A stretch of 64,000 bases of DNA, taken from the NCBI RefSeq assembly GCF_039540405.1, contig NZ_BAABEY010000018.1:248001-312000 (forward strand), given 5' to 3'. Numbering within the stretch: position 1 is the stretch's first letter; each line of letters begins with the position of its first letter. This document shows positions 8,470 through 17,113 of this stretch, in pieces. A program made the position numbers and the translations under genes. The notes below the pieces were generated by a model. It did not search any database. It was given only the letters and a program-made list of their open reading frames with translations, and was not told the origin of the DNA. The DNA is from Ravibacter arvi (GTDB lineage Bacteria > Bacteroidota > Bacteroidia > Cytophagales > Spirosomataceae).

Positions 8470-9519
8470 CTACTTCTTCGTCGAATCCCTGACAAACAAC
8501 TCGCCGGACAACACGGCGGTTTCGCCGGGAAAGTTTTCCTTCTTTATATGTTTCAGAAGCAATTCGCAGCTTTTTCTACCGATTTCGTAGGCAGGTTCAG
8601 CTACGGAGGACAGAGTGGGGGTGACAATTTCTGCTACGGGGTCATTGGTAAAGCCGATAACGCCCATTTCCGCTCCGACCACGATGTCGTTTGTCCGGCA
8701 AGCGAGCATGGCGCCTATAGCTTTTGGGTCGTTTACAGCAAATATAGCGTCGGGACGTTCGCTCATTGCGGAGAGCAGCAGAGTATCCTCAAAGCCGTGT
8801 TGCCTGGAGAAACCGGAATGAATCACCCAATCCGGATTAAGCTGGATCTGTGCGTCCCGGAGTGCAGCGACAAAACCTGCCAGCCGGTCTTCAGTAAGCT
8901 GCAGCCCGGAGGGGCCTGTGATGTGGGCCAGCCGTCGGTAGCCTTGCCGGACCAGGTGAGTGGTGGCACGGTAAGCACCGTTAAAATCGTCCTGCACGAC
9001 CTTGGAGGTATTGATTTCGGACGGTACCCGGTCAAAAAAGACAATGGGAAGGCCATCTTCCATCAGCTCCGCAAATAATTCGTAATCAGTTGTTTCCGAG
9101 GAAAGGCAAATAAGGAGACCGTCTACGCTGTGGACCGAGAGGTTACGGAGAATGTCGGCTTCTGAGCTGCTGCTGTCATCCGATATATATAAGACCAGTT
9201 GGAAGTCATTTTCCCTGGCTACGTCCTTCATGCCGGTAATGACAGTGGAGAAGTAGTAATTGGTGATGGCTGGAATAACGACGCCGATTTTCTTGGTACT
9301 GCTTTTTACCAGGCCGGTGGCATTGAGGTTGGGCCTGTATTTCAGCTGTGCAGCCATTTCCAGGACCTTTGACCGCGTTTCCTGGCCCACATCATAAGTA
9401 TCTCGTATCGCTCTCGACACGGTAGAGACAGAAATATTCAATGCTTTCGCAATGTCTTTGATTGTGGTCGGCCTTTTTCTGTTTTTTCCCTGTCGTAGCA
9501 TGAGCGTATGAATTTTCAC
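8470..9519 (-). CDS. LacI-family transcriptional regulator
   Basis: 349 residues. The N-terminal helix-turn-helix is TTIKDIAKALNISVSTVSRA followed by the hinge region KYRPNLNATGLVKS, then a periplasmic-binding-protein-like effector domain (IGVVIPAITNYYFS, DGLLICLSSETTD, AHITGPSGLQLTEDRL, PDAIFAVNDPKAIGAM). The first 15 residues (MKIHTLMLRQGKNRK) are basic and outside the domain; Met7 at 9501 is an alternative start. It is divergent from the sialate O-acetylesterase gene, the natural candidate target, with a sugar as likely inducer (inference). Confidence 0.92.
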   Translation of the reverse strand: MKIHTLMLRQGKNRKRPTTIKDIAKALNISVSTVSRAIRDTYDVGQETRSKVLEMAAQLKYRPNLNATGLVKSSTKKIGVVIPAITNYYFSTVITGMKDVARENDFQLVLYISDDSSSSEADILRNLSVHSVDGLLICLSSETTDYELFAELMEDGLPIVFFDRVPSEINTSKVVQDDFNGAYRATTHLVRQGYRRLAHITGPSGLQLTEDRLAGFVAALRDAQIQLNPDWVIHSGFSRQHGFEDTLLLSAMSERPDAIFAVNDPKAIGAMLACRTNDIVVGAEMGVIGFTNDPVAEIVTPTLSSVAEPAYEIGRKSCELLLKHIKKENFPGETAVLSGELFVRDSTKK

Positions 9520-9706
9520 CGTGTGTACCCAACAATAGAGAAATCCGGCATTTTAGGTAAAGATACCCGTATCCGTTCAAACTAGTAGAAACGAATTGGT
9601 AAAAGCCTGCATTTCCAAAAAGGTAGCCTTTTGGCAATCTCCCGTTTTTTTTACATTTTCACGACGTTTTATTTTACATCGTTTTGCTTTCTTATATCAA
9701 GCCGGT

Positions 9707-11683
9707 ATGTCGAGGATATCCCTTTCAATTTCACTTTTATTAGTCCTGGTTCAATTTTCGCTCCAAGCGGAAGTGCGTCTGCCGCACCTTTTTGGTGACC
9801 ATATGGTGCTTCAGCGAAACAAACCAATCCCGGTTTGGGGTTGGGCGGATCCCGGTGAAAAGGTGTCGGTCTCGCTTGTAAAGACGGGAGCAAATGAAAA
9901 GTCACTGACCGTAAAGGCCGATAAAGACGGTAAATGGCGTATTGATCTGCCTGCAAAAGAAGCCGGCGGACCTTATGACCTGGTGGTAAAAGGAAAAAGG
10001 AATTCGCTGACCGTTGGCGATGTGTTCATCGGTGAAGTCTGGATTTGCTCCGGGCAGTCGAACATGGCCTGGACGGTAAATGCAGTAACCAACGCGGAGC
10101 AGGAAAAACAGTCGGCTGATTTTCCTATGATTCGTCATATTACGATCCCGAGGGTAATTTCCCTGAAAGAGGAGGAAGATATCAAAGAAACCCCGTGGGT
10201 AGTGGCAGGACCGGCAACGGTGGGAGACTTTTCGGCCGTGGGCTTCTTTTTTGCCCGCGAGCTTTTTAAAGACCTGGAAGTACCCATCGGGCTGGTGAAT
10301 ACGTCGTGGGGCGGTACGCAGATTGAATCCTGGATCAGTCGTGAAGGAGTGGACAGTTTCGATGAGTTTGCCGGGATTACCGCTAAGCTGCCGGCCAGCG
10401 TGGAAGAGTTGAACGAGCGGCGGAAAAAACTCCTGTTGGACAAGATTTCAGCTGAGCAGGGGGCGCTTCCCGATGCTTCGGAGGCCCGGCGCTTCTCTGA
10501 AGCGGCCTTCGATGACAGCGGCTGGAAATCGTTAACGCTTCCTGTAGTGTTTGACCTCCAGTTGTTGCCCTATTTCGACGGTACGATCTGGGTGCGTAAA
10601 ACGATTGATGTGCCTGCGTTTGAAAGCAACGGCCCCGCGCTGCTTAGCCTGGGAGTGATGGCCGATGCGGATGAGACCTATATAAATGGTGTGAAAATAG
10701 GGGAGACCCCCCTTAAAAATAAAATGCCTAGGTTTTACCACATCCCGGCCAACGTGCTGAAATCCGGTAAAAATACGATTGCCATCAGAATTCGGGATAC
10801 AGAAGGAAGCGGCGGGTTTTCAGGCAGAGCCGACCAGATGCTGCTGGTGCAGGGGCAAACCCAGGTCGCTTTGGACGGGGACTGGAAGTACCGGGTGGCC
10901 GAGGTGATCGATAATAAGCAATTTACCGGGCCCAACCATGCTGCGACACTGCTTTTTAATTCTATGGTTGCGCCGCTGGTGCCCTACGCCCTCCAGGGAG
11001 TCATCTGGTACCAGGGAGAATCCAATGCCGGAAGGGCCGTACAGTACCGTAAATCCTTCCCGCTCATGATTTCGGATTGGCGAAGGAAATGGAAGGAGGA
11101 ATTCCCGTTCCTGTTTGTACAGCTTGCAAGCTTCAAGGCCGCCGGTGGAAACAGTGAGACGGGAAGCACCTGGGCGGAACTGAGGGAAGCGCAGACACAA
11201 ACGTTGGCTTTGCCCAAAACGGGTATGGCCGTGATCAATGACATTGGCGAACGTGACGACATACACCCGAGGAACAAACAGGATGTGGGCAAGCGACTGG
11301 CGTTGAACGCGTTTAAAGTTGCTTACGGCAAAGATGTTCTTTTCAGCGGCCCGACGTTCAGGGAAATGAAGAAGGAGGGAAATGCGATTTCCGTTGCTTT
11401 CGATCATACCGGGAAAGGCCTGGTTGCGGGCACCGATAAATACGGTTACCTGAAAGGGTTTGAAGTGGCGGGCGAGGACCAGAAATTTCATTGGGCGAAG
11501 GCCGAGATTTCAGGCGATAAAGTAGTGGTGTGGGCTGACAACGTTCCGAACCCGGTTGCGGTAAGGTACGGATGGGCCGATGACAACCTGGAGGCCAACC
11601 TGTTTAACGCGGAGGGATTGCCGGCGCAACCGTTCCGGACTGACGACTGGAAAGCAGTTACCGCCGAAAATAAATTTAAGTGA
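9707..11683 (+). CDS. Sialate O-acetylesterase (SGNH-type, secreted)
   Basis: 658 residues. The start is placed at ATG 9707, where a clean signal peptide begins (MSRISLSISLLLVLVQFSLQA); the frame extends upstream to 9596 but that part has no family match. The SGNH nucleophile block is EVWICSGQSNMAW, a later block is GVIWYQGESNAG and the Asp/His pair is in DDIHPRNKQDVG. Between the two halves of the esterase domain lies a galactose-binding jelly-roll insert (about residues 240-400, FDGTIWVRKTIDVP, GVMADADETYINGVKIG). The enzyme removes O-acetyl groups from sialic acid or acetylated glycans in the periplasm. A strong terminator follows at 11783. Confidence 0.9.
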   Translation: MSRISLSISLLLVLVQFSLQAEVRLPHLFGDHMVLQRNKPIPVWGWADPGEKVSVSLVKTGANEKSLTVKADKDGKWRIDLPAKEAGGPYDLVVKGKRNSLTVGDVFIGEVWICSGQSNMAWTVNAVTNAEQEKQSADFPMIRHITIPRVISLKEEEDIKETPWVVAGPATVGDFSAVGFFFARELFKDLEVPIGLVNTSWGGTQIESWISREGVDSFDEFAGITAKLPASVEELNERRKKLLLDKISAEQGALPDASEARRFSEAAFDDSGWKSLTLPVVFDLQLLPYFDGTIWVRKTIDVPAFESNGPALLSLGVMADADETYINGVKIGETPLKNKMPRFYHIPANVLKSGKNTIAIRIRDTEGSGGFSGRADQMLLVQGQTQVALDGDWKYRVAEVIDNKQFTGPNHAATLLFNSMVAPLVPYALQGVIWYQGESNAGRAVQYRKSFPLMISDWRRKWKEEFPFLFVQLASFKAAGGNSETGSTWAELREAQTQTLALPKTGMAVINDIGERDDIHPRNKQDVGKRLALNAFKVAYGKDVLFSGPTFREMKKEGNAISVAFDHTGKGLVAGTDKYGYLKGFEVAGEDQKFHWAKAEISGDKVVVWADNVPNPVAVRYGWADDNLEANLFNAEGLPAQPFRTDDWKAVTAENKFK

Positions 11684-11684
11684 T

Positions 11685-11760
11685 TAGGAGTGAGCGGTGA
11701 GGTGCAAGCCTGCATCCGCAATAAGACACCCGACGACACAACCCTCAACTCTCATAACCC
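11685..11760. repeat. Degenerate heptamer-repeat element after the sialate esterase gene
   Basis: One base after the TGA stop begins TAGGAGTGAGCGGTGAGG; the other arm is CCCTCAACTCTCATAACCC at 11742-11760. It has the same layout as the clearer elements at 31679 and 36868, but the arms pair poorly. Confidence 0.5.
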
Positions 11761-11782
11761 GCCTGCAGCGGCCTTCAGCATC

Positions 11783-11829
11783 AAAGTCCGGGTACTGCCA
11801 AATATTCCTTGCAGTACCCGGACTTTTTT
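11783..11829 (+). terminator. Rho-independent terminator
   Basis: A perfect 16-bp stem (AAAGTCCGGGTACTGC at 11783-11798 and its complement at 11811-11826) with a 12-base loop is followed by a T-run. It ends transcription of the sialate esterase gene. Because the stem begins with AAA it may also work in the opposite direction. Confidence 0.9.
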
Positions 11830-11860
11830 ATAGTCATTTTGACCCGCAATGCCGTATATA

Positions 11861-11940
11861 GGTGTGAGCTGTGAGGCGTAAGCTATTACCCTTCCTACAT
11901 ACCTCAAACCTCATACCTCACCCCTCAAACCTCACCCCTC
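11861..11940. repeat. TGAGG heptamer-repeat element directly abutting a start codon
   Basis: A short G-rich arm (GGTGTGAGCTGTGAGGCG, from 11861) is followed by an inverted C-rich arm of CCTCAnn heptamers at 11901-11940 (CCTCAAA, CCTCATA, CCTCACC repeated). The last base of the array is immediately followed by the ATG of the next gene at 11941, so the 5' leader of that gene is repeat sequence. Confidence 0.8.
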
Positions 11941-13233
11941 ATGAAAAAAACAGATACTTTTCCCGCAATATTGTTAACCGGCCTGGCATTGGGAACTGCG
12001 TGGGCTGTAAGAGGCCAGTTTGGTCACGAGCACGGTGCGACATGGGCGGGAGGAATAGGTTGCCTTACCCTGCTCTTACTTTCCAAGCGGAAGGACTGGA
12101 TCGCATCAGCACTACCGGTCACCCTGGCGGGGGCCTTAGGCTGGGGGATAGGAGGGGTGGCAAGCTATGGCAAGGTAGTGGGTTACGCAAGAAGCACTGA
12201 CTTTGGTAATGTGTATTATGGGTTGCTGATGCTGCTGATTATAGGCGGATTGTTCGGTTTCCTGGGCGGCGGATTGTTTGGAATCGCTTTGAGTACCCCT
12301 AAAAACAGGAAAGGGATTCCGTGGCACAAGCTGATCACGGAGATGGTGATCGGGGCAATCGTGACTTACTTTTTTGTAGTAGAGCAATTTGGCTGGCGGA
12401 TGACACCTCCGCGGTCTGAGCTTTGGGCCGGATGTCTGGGCATGGCGTTTGCTGCCGCCTGGTACATGGTCCGGCAGGAAATGTACGCAGCCCTGAGGGT
12501 GGCGTTGTTCACTTCGTTCGGAGCGGGCTTCGGTTTTGCCTTCGGGAATTTTCTCCAGGTGCTCGGGAGTGTATCGGAACTGAAGTTCAATTTCTGGAAT
12601 GTCATGGAGTACAGCATCGGTTTTTTTGGCGGTACTTCGATGGCCTATTCGGTTCTTACGTCGAAGTGGGAAGAAAAAGATCAGGGAGCCGGAAAGGTTG
12701 TCCACCAGTTGCCGCTCATTATCCTGATGGCCGTAGTTCCCTTTATCATGTGGCAGCAAAACGTGGGGACCGAAAAGCTGCACGCGCGTTTTTCCGGGTT
12801 GCACGAAGGGTTTCCCTATTGGGTGTCCGGTCTGGTGAACTGGGGGCCTTACTTTCTTTTTTTCGGGTTGACTTACCTGATGTCCCGCAAAGGCAGCTCG
12901 TTACGTTCCTTTGAAGGGATGTTTAGCTTTTACAAGGTCTACTTCGGGCTGTACATCCTTTTGAGCATCCTGGTGACGGGGGCTTTCTTCTCCCTGTACC
13001 GGGTAGAGCAGTACCTGTACCTGCTGAATTTCATCCCGATCATTTACCTGGTGCCAAGAATAGCACCTGGTTGGAAAAACGACCTTCCGGCCCCGGTAAA
13101 TTACAAGCTGAATTTAATCTGGCTACTGATTTTTCTCGCCATTCTGGCGGTGTTGGCGGCCAATAGCCATCCGAATGACCTCGGCGGCGCAAATTATCGT
13201 TTCGGCCCGAAGGCCAACCTGGAAGCTGAGTGA
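11941..13233 (+). CDS. Unknown polytopic membrane protein
   Basis: 430 residues with about 12-13 hydrophobic segments spread over the whole length and short polar links. The N-terminus carries a well-formed motif right after the first segment, AWAVRGQFGHEHGATWAG, and many glycine-rich helices follow (GALGWGIGGVASYG, GGLFGFLGGGLFGIAL). The charged RGQFGHEHG motif in a membrane context suggests a functional site, perhaps for an ion or substrate. I do not recognise the family and give no function. Its leader is a heptamer-repeat element, and downstream lies the 172-bp repeat block. It is flanked on the left by a terminator, so it is probably monocistronic. Confidence 0.8.
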   Translation: MKKTDTFPAILLTGLALGTAWAVRGQFGHEHGATWAGGIGCLTLLLLSKRKDWIASALPVTLAGALGWGIGGVASYGKVVGYARSTDFGNVYYGLLMLLIIGGLFGFLGGGLFGIALSTPKNRKGIPWHKLITEMVIGAIVTYFFVVEQFGWRMTPPRSELWAGCLGMAFAAAWYMVRQEMYAALRVALFTSFGAGFGFAFGNFLQVLGSVSELKFNFWNVMEYSIGFFGGTSMAYSVLTSKWEEKDQGAGKVVHQLPLIILMAVVPFIMWQQNVGTEKLHARFSGLHEGFPYWVSGLVNWGPYFLFFGLTYLMSRKGSSLRSFEGMFSFYKVYFGLYILLSILVTGAFFSLYRVEQYLYLLNFIPIIYLVPRIAPGWKNDLPAPVNYKLNLIWLLIFLAILAVLAANSHPNDLGGANYRFGPKANLEAE

Positions 13234-13244
13234 TTCGTCGTGCC

Positions 13245-13330
13245 ATTCTCACCGAACGGGCTATTCTGACTGGACGGGTATTCAGACCGGAGGGTCACTC
13301 TGACCGGAGGGTCACTCTGACCGGAGGGTC
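13245..13330. repeat. 17-bp tandem minirepeat array
   Basis: About five copies of a 17-18-bp unit with consensus ATTCTGACCGGAGGGTC, degenerate at the left and exact at the right. The last unit runs into the first 172-bp repeat, whose opening bases (GGTCATCCCGACCG) are a variant of the same unit. The array therefore looks like an amplification of the repeat's terminal motif. Confidence 0.8.
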
Positions 13331-13845
13331 ATCCCGACCGCAGCGGAGGGATCTCCCTTTCCCTGCACCCAATCCCTTTCAGAGGGCTTTTTTCTACCAA
13401 CAGGAGATCCTTCAGTTCCACTGCGTTCCATTCAGGATGACCATCCGGCAGAAGCGCTACCATTGACAACAACAGGTTTGGTGGCGCTCTAACCGGAGGG
13501 TCATCCCGACCGCAGCGGAGGGATCTCCCTTTCCCTGCACCCAATCCCTTTCAGAGGGCTTTTTTCTACCAACAGGAGATCCTTCAGTTCCATTGCGTTC
13601 CATTCAGGATGACCATCCGGCAGATGCGCTGCCATTGACAACAACAGGTTTGGCGCCGCACCATCCGGAGGGTCATCCCGACCGCAGCGGAGGGATCTCC
13701 CGCTCCCTGCACCAAATCCATTTCAACGGGCTTTTTAGTACCAACAGGAGATCCTTCGACTCCGCTGCGCTCCGCTTCAGGATGACCGTCCGGGTGGTAG
13801 CCTCCGGCTACCATTGACTTCCATTGACAACATCTATTTGTCATC
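13321..13845. repeat. Three tandem 172-bp repeats, each a large imperfect inverted repeat
   Basis: CCGGAGGGTCATCCCGACCG begins at 13321 and 13493, and CCGGAGGGTCATCC again at 13665, so the period is exactly 172 bp. Copies 1 and 2 are nearly identical; copy 3 diverges. Within each unit the left end (GGTCATCC, later GGATCTCC) is mirrored by GGAGATCC and GGATGACC near position 120, so each copy can fold into one long hairpin. A degenerate further end is at 13883-13904. No transposase or coding sequence is present. It resembles the palindromic 'GGTCATCC...GGATCTCC' type of interspersed extragenic element I recall from several bacterial groups; that identity is unverified. Confidence 0.85.
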
Positions 13846-13930
13846 TCCGCTACAAGGTGTTTTCGCAAAAAACTTCTTTCTCAGAATGACCGTCCGGGTG
13901 ACGACCTAAAAACGTTTTCCCGGCGGCAGG

Positions 13931-15514
13931 TTACTTTCCTTTCACCGCTTGCTTCAGGCGATCTGTCTGTATGACGTCTACCCCTATTTCTGCGGCTTTC
14001 CGGTAATTTTTGCGCTTGTCATGGAACACGAGCAGGTCGGTGAATACCCGGATGCCATAGGCATGAACGGCTTCAACTAACCCTTTATCGAGTTGTTTCC
14101 AGTCAATGTCAAAAGCATAAGGCCTTAAGCGGGCTGCTTTTGCGTCCAATTCAGCTGCAGACCGGAGTGCAGGCATGAGTCTCGCCGCCGGCTCAACTTC
14201 ACGGAGTCGGGAAAGAAAATCATCCGAACCGTAAAATACCGAGTGCCGGACTAGATCCGACGCCTTGAGTATTTCTATAAGCTGCCCGGGGTCGACATTT
14301 TTGCAGTCCACATACAAGCAGGCCGGAACAGTACTTGTGCGGTTCCACTCCGATACGGTTTCGGCCACCTCTTGAAGCGTGGGGACACGTTGTTTCCCCG
14401 ACCGTTTCACATAGGCCTGCTTGATCTCCCGGAGTGTAAAATCCCTTACGGCGCCTTTCAGATTGGTGGTTCGCTTCAATGTCCCGTCGTGCATGATTAC
14501 AATTTCGTTGTCTTTTGTTGTGCGCACGTCCACTTCCAGGTAATTGGCTCCCCGGCTAAGTGCTTCCCGCATGCCGGCAATTGTGCTTTCAGGAGCCCGG
14601 CGCCGCCATTTGGAACGGTGGGCCGTATAAAGCATTTTCTTTTCAGCGCTTCCGGTAAGATTGCCGGCGAAATCGGGGCGCTTTCCCATTTGGTGCAGCA
14701 GCCCTTTCAGCAGTTGAGGCTCATCGGTCTGAACTATATTGGCGCCGTGCGCCAGCAGCGGCTCAAGTGCCGAACGGCCGAGCCCGGCGGCTATTGCCCG
14801 GTCGGTTTCACCCAGGGCATTGATCCAGATGCGCGCTTTTTTTGACTTGATCAGGCTGGCGGTTTCAGCGGTGTTGAAAGTGGGGTCAATGTGCAGCACA
14901 ACAGGGAAAAAGGTATTCAGCATTTCACGGGCGGATGCCAGATCGTCGCCACGCGGCATTACCATCAGCTTGCTGATTTTCCGGACCCGCTTCAGGACTT
15001 CGGGGTCGCCGTCGAAGACAAAAACTATTTCCTGGGTACCCGTTTTATTGATTACTTCCACGACAGCCTCCACGTCATCCGTTTTCATATCCAGGTCTAC
15101 AAGGATTTTTCCCTTTGCTTCCCGTAAGGCTTCTTCCAGCGTCGGAATCCGCTCCTCCGTAGGCTGCCCGTTATGGAGCAGAAAAAGGCTTCTGAGTGCT
15201 TGCCAGCTCATTTTTTCGGGATCTCCTTTCCCGGTGGTGGTCCGGTTAATGGTCCGGTCGTGCATAAGGAAAGGAACGCCGTCTGCACTGGTTTTTACGT
15301 CAATTTCGATAATGTCGACGCCGGTTTGAATGGCGTGACGGATTGCCGGGATGGAGTTTTCGGGGAAGTCCCGGTGGGAAGCCCGGTGTGCCGCGACCAG
15401 CACGGTTTCGGATTCCGGGTTCAACAGCAGTTTTCGCAATTGGGCAGAATGATCCTGGGCCGGAATCGGAAGGGTAATAAGGGCAAGAAGGGCGCCCAGC
15501 AAAAGGGTACGCAT
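13931..15514 (-). CDS. Tandem-domain glycerophosphodiester phosphodiesterase, exported
   Basis: 527 residues with signal peptide MRTLLLGALLALITLPIPAQ and two complete GDPD domains. Domain 1 (about 40-275) has AHRASHRDFPENS, EIDVKTSADG and MHDRTINRTT. Domain 2 (about 295-525) has AHRSKWRRRAPEST, EVDVRTTKDN and MHDGTLKRTT. Both keep the catalytic His/Arg, Glu/Asp metal ligands and the second His, so both could be active. The family hydrolyses glycerophosphodiesters to glycerol 3-phosphate and an alcohol. Its ATG overlaps the TAA of the upstream M20 gene (TAATG), which points to translational coupling. Confidence 0.9.
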   Translation of the reverse strand: MRTLLLGALLALITLPIPAQDHSAQLRKLLLNPESETVLVAAHRASHRDFPENSIPAIRHAIQTGVDIIEIDVKTSADGVPFLMHDRTINRTTTGKGDPEKMSWQALRSLFLLHNGQPTEERIPTLEEALREAKGKILVDLDMKTDDVEAVVEVINKTGTQEIVFVFDGDPEVLKRVRKISKLMVMPRGDDLASAREMLNTFFPVVLHIDPTFNTAETASLIKSKKARIWINALGETDRAIAAGLGRSALEPLLAHGANIVQTDEPQLLKGLLHQMGKRPDFAGNLTGSAEKKMLYTAHRSKWRRRAPESTIAGMREALSRGANYLEVDVRTTKDNEIVIMHDGTLKRTTNLKGAVRDFTLREIKQAYVKRSGKQRVPTLQEVAETVSEWNRTSTVPACLYVDCKNVDPGQLIEILKASDLVRHSVFYGSDDFLSRLREVEPAARLMPALRSAAELDAKAARLRPYAFDIDWKQLDKGLVEAVHAYGIRVFTDLLVFHDKRKNYRKAAEIGVDVIQTDRLKQAVKGK

Positions 15515-16863
15515 TAGGGTGAAATCAATTTGTGTTTACTTTGAAGAAAATCTACCGCCAGGGTGGCCAGGCTTTTTACGCCCAGGACAAAGCTGGCTTC
15601 GTCTATATAAAAATCGGGAGTGTGATGGGGCGGAGCCTCTTCTAAGGGAATCCCGGGTTTCTTGGCGCCGAGGAAAAAGAAAAGGCCCGGTACTTTTTTC
15701 TGGTAATAGCTGAAGTCTTCAGCGCCGGTTTGCAGCGGGAAGATCTGTACCTTGTCGGCGCCGGCTACTTTTTCAAGGGTAGGCACCATAACCTCCGTAA
15801 GCTTAGGGTCATTGTAGGTGACCGGGTACATTTTGTCAATCCGGACGTCGGACTTGGCGCCCGCGCTTTGCGCTACATGCGTGGCGATTTCTCCGATGCG
15901 CTTGTGGATAAGTTTCTGATGATCGTCGCTGAAAGTACGGATCGTGCCCAGCATCTCTACCGATTCGGGAATAATGTTGTAACGGATACCGCCATGAATA
16001 GCGCCTATGGTAACCACCGCTGGAGAACTGGAAATATCCAGGTTGCGGCTGACGATCGTTTGAAGGGAGCTGACAATTTGCGCCGAGGTGACGACCGGGT
16101 CCACACTCGTCCAGGGGCGGGCGCCGTGGCTCTGTTTACCGTGAACGGCAATGCGGAATTCGTCGACAGAAGCCATAGTGGCGCCGGGCCGGTACCGGAT
16201 ATGGCCGGACTCTACTACCGAGCTGATATGAAGCCCGAAAATGGCAGTTACCGCCGGGTTTTCCAACACTCCTTCCTCAACCATTTGCTTGGCGCCGTAG
16301 GTATCAAGCCCGCTGATGCCTTCTTCCGCAGGTTGGAAAATAAACTTGATGGTGCCGGGAATTTCGTTTTTCCTTTTCGCGAGTATTTCGGCTACGCCCA
16401 TAAGCATAGCCACGTGCGCATCGTGGCCACAGGCGTGCATGACGCCTGTTTTCTGGTCATTGAAAGTAGTGGTGACGGTCGATTTGAACGGCAGATCTAC
16501 CCGTTCCGTCACGGGTAAGGCGTCCATATCGGCTCTCAGCGCCACTACCGGCCCTGGTTTTCCGCCTTTCAGCAAGCCTACCACGCCGGTTACGGCAACG
16601 CCCTCCTTTACTTCCAATCCGAGGCTTTTGAGATGTGCAGCTACTATCCCCGCTGTCCGGACCTCCTGGTTACCCAGCTCCGGGTGCTGATGAAAATCAC
16701 GGCGCCAGGCAATCACCTTGGATTCAATTGCCGCGGCATCCCGGCTGATTTCCTGTTTCAGGGCGGATTGACTATAGAGACTTGAAATCGAGCCAATAAA
16801 AAAGCCGGTAGCCCAAAGCAGGCCGTTCCGGTGTGGTTTTCGGGACGCAGTAAGATTTTTCAT
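15514..16863 (-). CDS. M20-family amidohydrolase (hippurate/N-acyl amino acid hydrolase-like), exported
   Basis: 449 residues. An N-terminal hydrophobic segment (GLLWATGFFIGSISSLYSQ) exports it. The metallopeptidase part shows WRRDFHQHPELGNQE, ALRADMDALP, MHACGHDAHVAMLMG (metal ligands), FQPAEEG and TGAEDFSYY near the end, all typical of the M20D amidohydrolases that cleave N-acyl or amide bonds of amino-acid conjugates. The dimerisation insert lies around residues 230-340 (HGKQSHGARPW). It is the first gene of a two-gene leftward unit with the double GDPD. Substrate unknown. Confidence 0.9.
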   Translation of the reverse strand: MKNLTASRKPHRNGLLWATGFFIGSISSLYSQSALKQEISRDAAAIESKVIAWRRDFHQHPELGNQEVRTAGIVAAHLKSLGLEVKEGVAVTGVVGLLKGGKPGPVVALRADMDALPVTERVDLPFKSTVTTTFNDQKTGVMHACGHDAHVAMLMGVAEILAKRKNEIPGTIKFIFQPAEEGISGLDTYGAKQMVEEGVLENPAVTAIFGLHISSVVESGHIRYRPGATMASVDEFRIAVHGKQSHGARPWTSVDPVVTSAQIVSSLQTIVSRNLDISSSPAVVTIGAIHGGIRYNIIPESVEMLGTIRTFSDDHQKLIHKRIGEIATHVAQSAGAKSDVRIDKMYPVTYNDPKLTEVMVPTLEKVAGADKVQIFPLQTGAEDFSYYQKKVPGLFFFLGAKKPGIPLEEAPPHHTPDFYIDEASFVLGVKSLATLAVDFLQSKHKLISP

Positions 16864-17061
16864 ACAGGAAACACGATGACCGCCAATTATAATACGCGGA
16901 ATGGAACAATCGGACTAGCGGAATAATCATAAAGGTACAGGGCACAAGCCGCAAACAAGCGACCCGCTGGTGCTCATACCTTCTACTTTCGATAAAAATC
17001 AAAATCAACGGCCGGTATCAGCGACCAAAGCCTGCGCGGTCCGACCTGCGCGGCCCAACCA

Positions 17062-17096
17062 ACTTCCGATTCCCGACTTCCGATTTCCGACTTCCA
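17062..17096. repeat. ATTTCCG-type heptamer array (family A)
   Basis: Five consecutive heptamers (ACTTCCG, ATTCCCG, ACTTCCG, ATTTCCG, ACTTCCA), the complement of the (GGAAATC)n type seen at 21079 and 61467. A GC-rich stretch (GCCTGCGCGGTCCGACC, from 17028) precedes it, as at the other two sites. It lies 17 bp beyond the helicase stop codon. Confidence 0.75.
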
Positions 17097-17113
17097 ACCT
17101 AAATTACAAATTC

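Noticed and set aside
13321..13845. CRISPR array
   Set aside because: The 172-bp units are direct copies including their interior; there are no short identical repeats with unique spacers, and no cas genes are near.
13245..13930. Small open frames of 70-94 codons in the repeat block
   Set aside because: They follow the repeat period and exist in several frames and both strands, and their translations are repeats of the DNA unit, not proteins.
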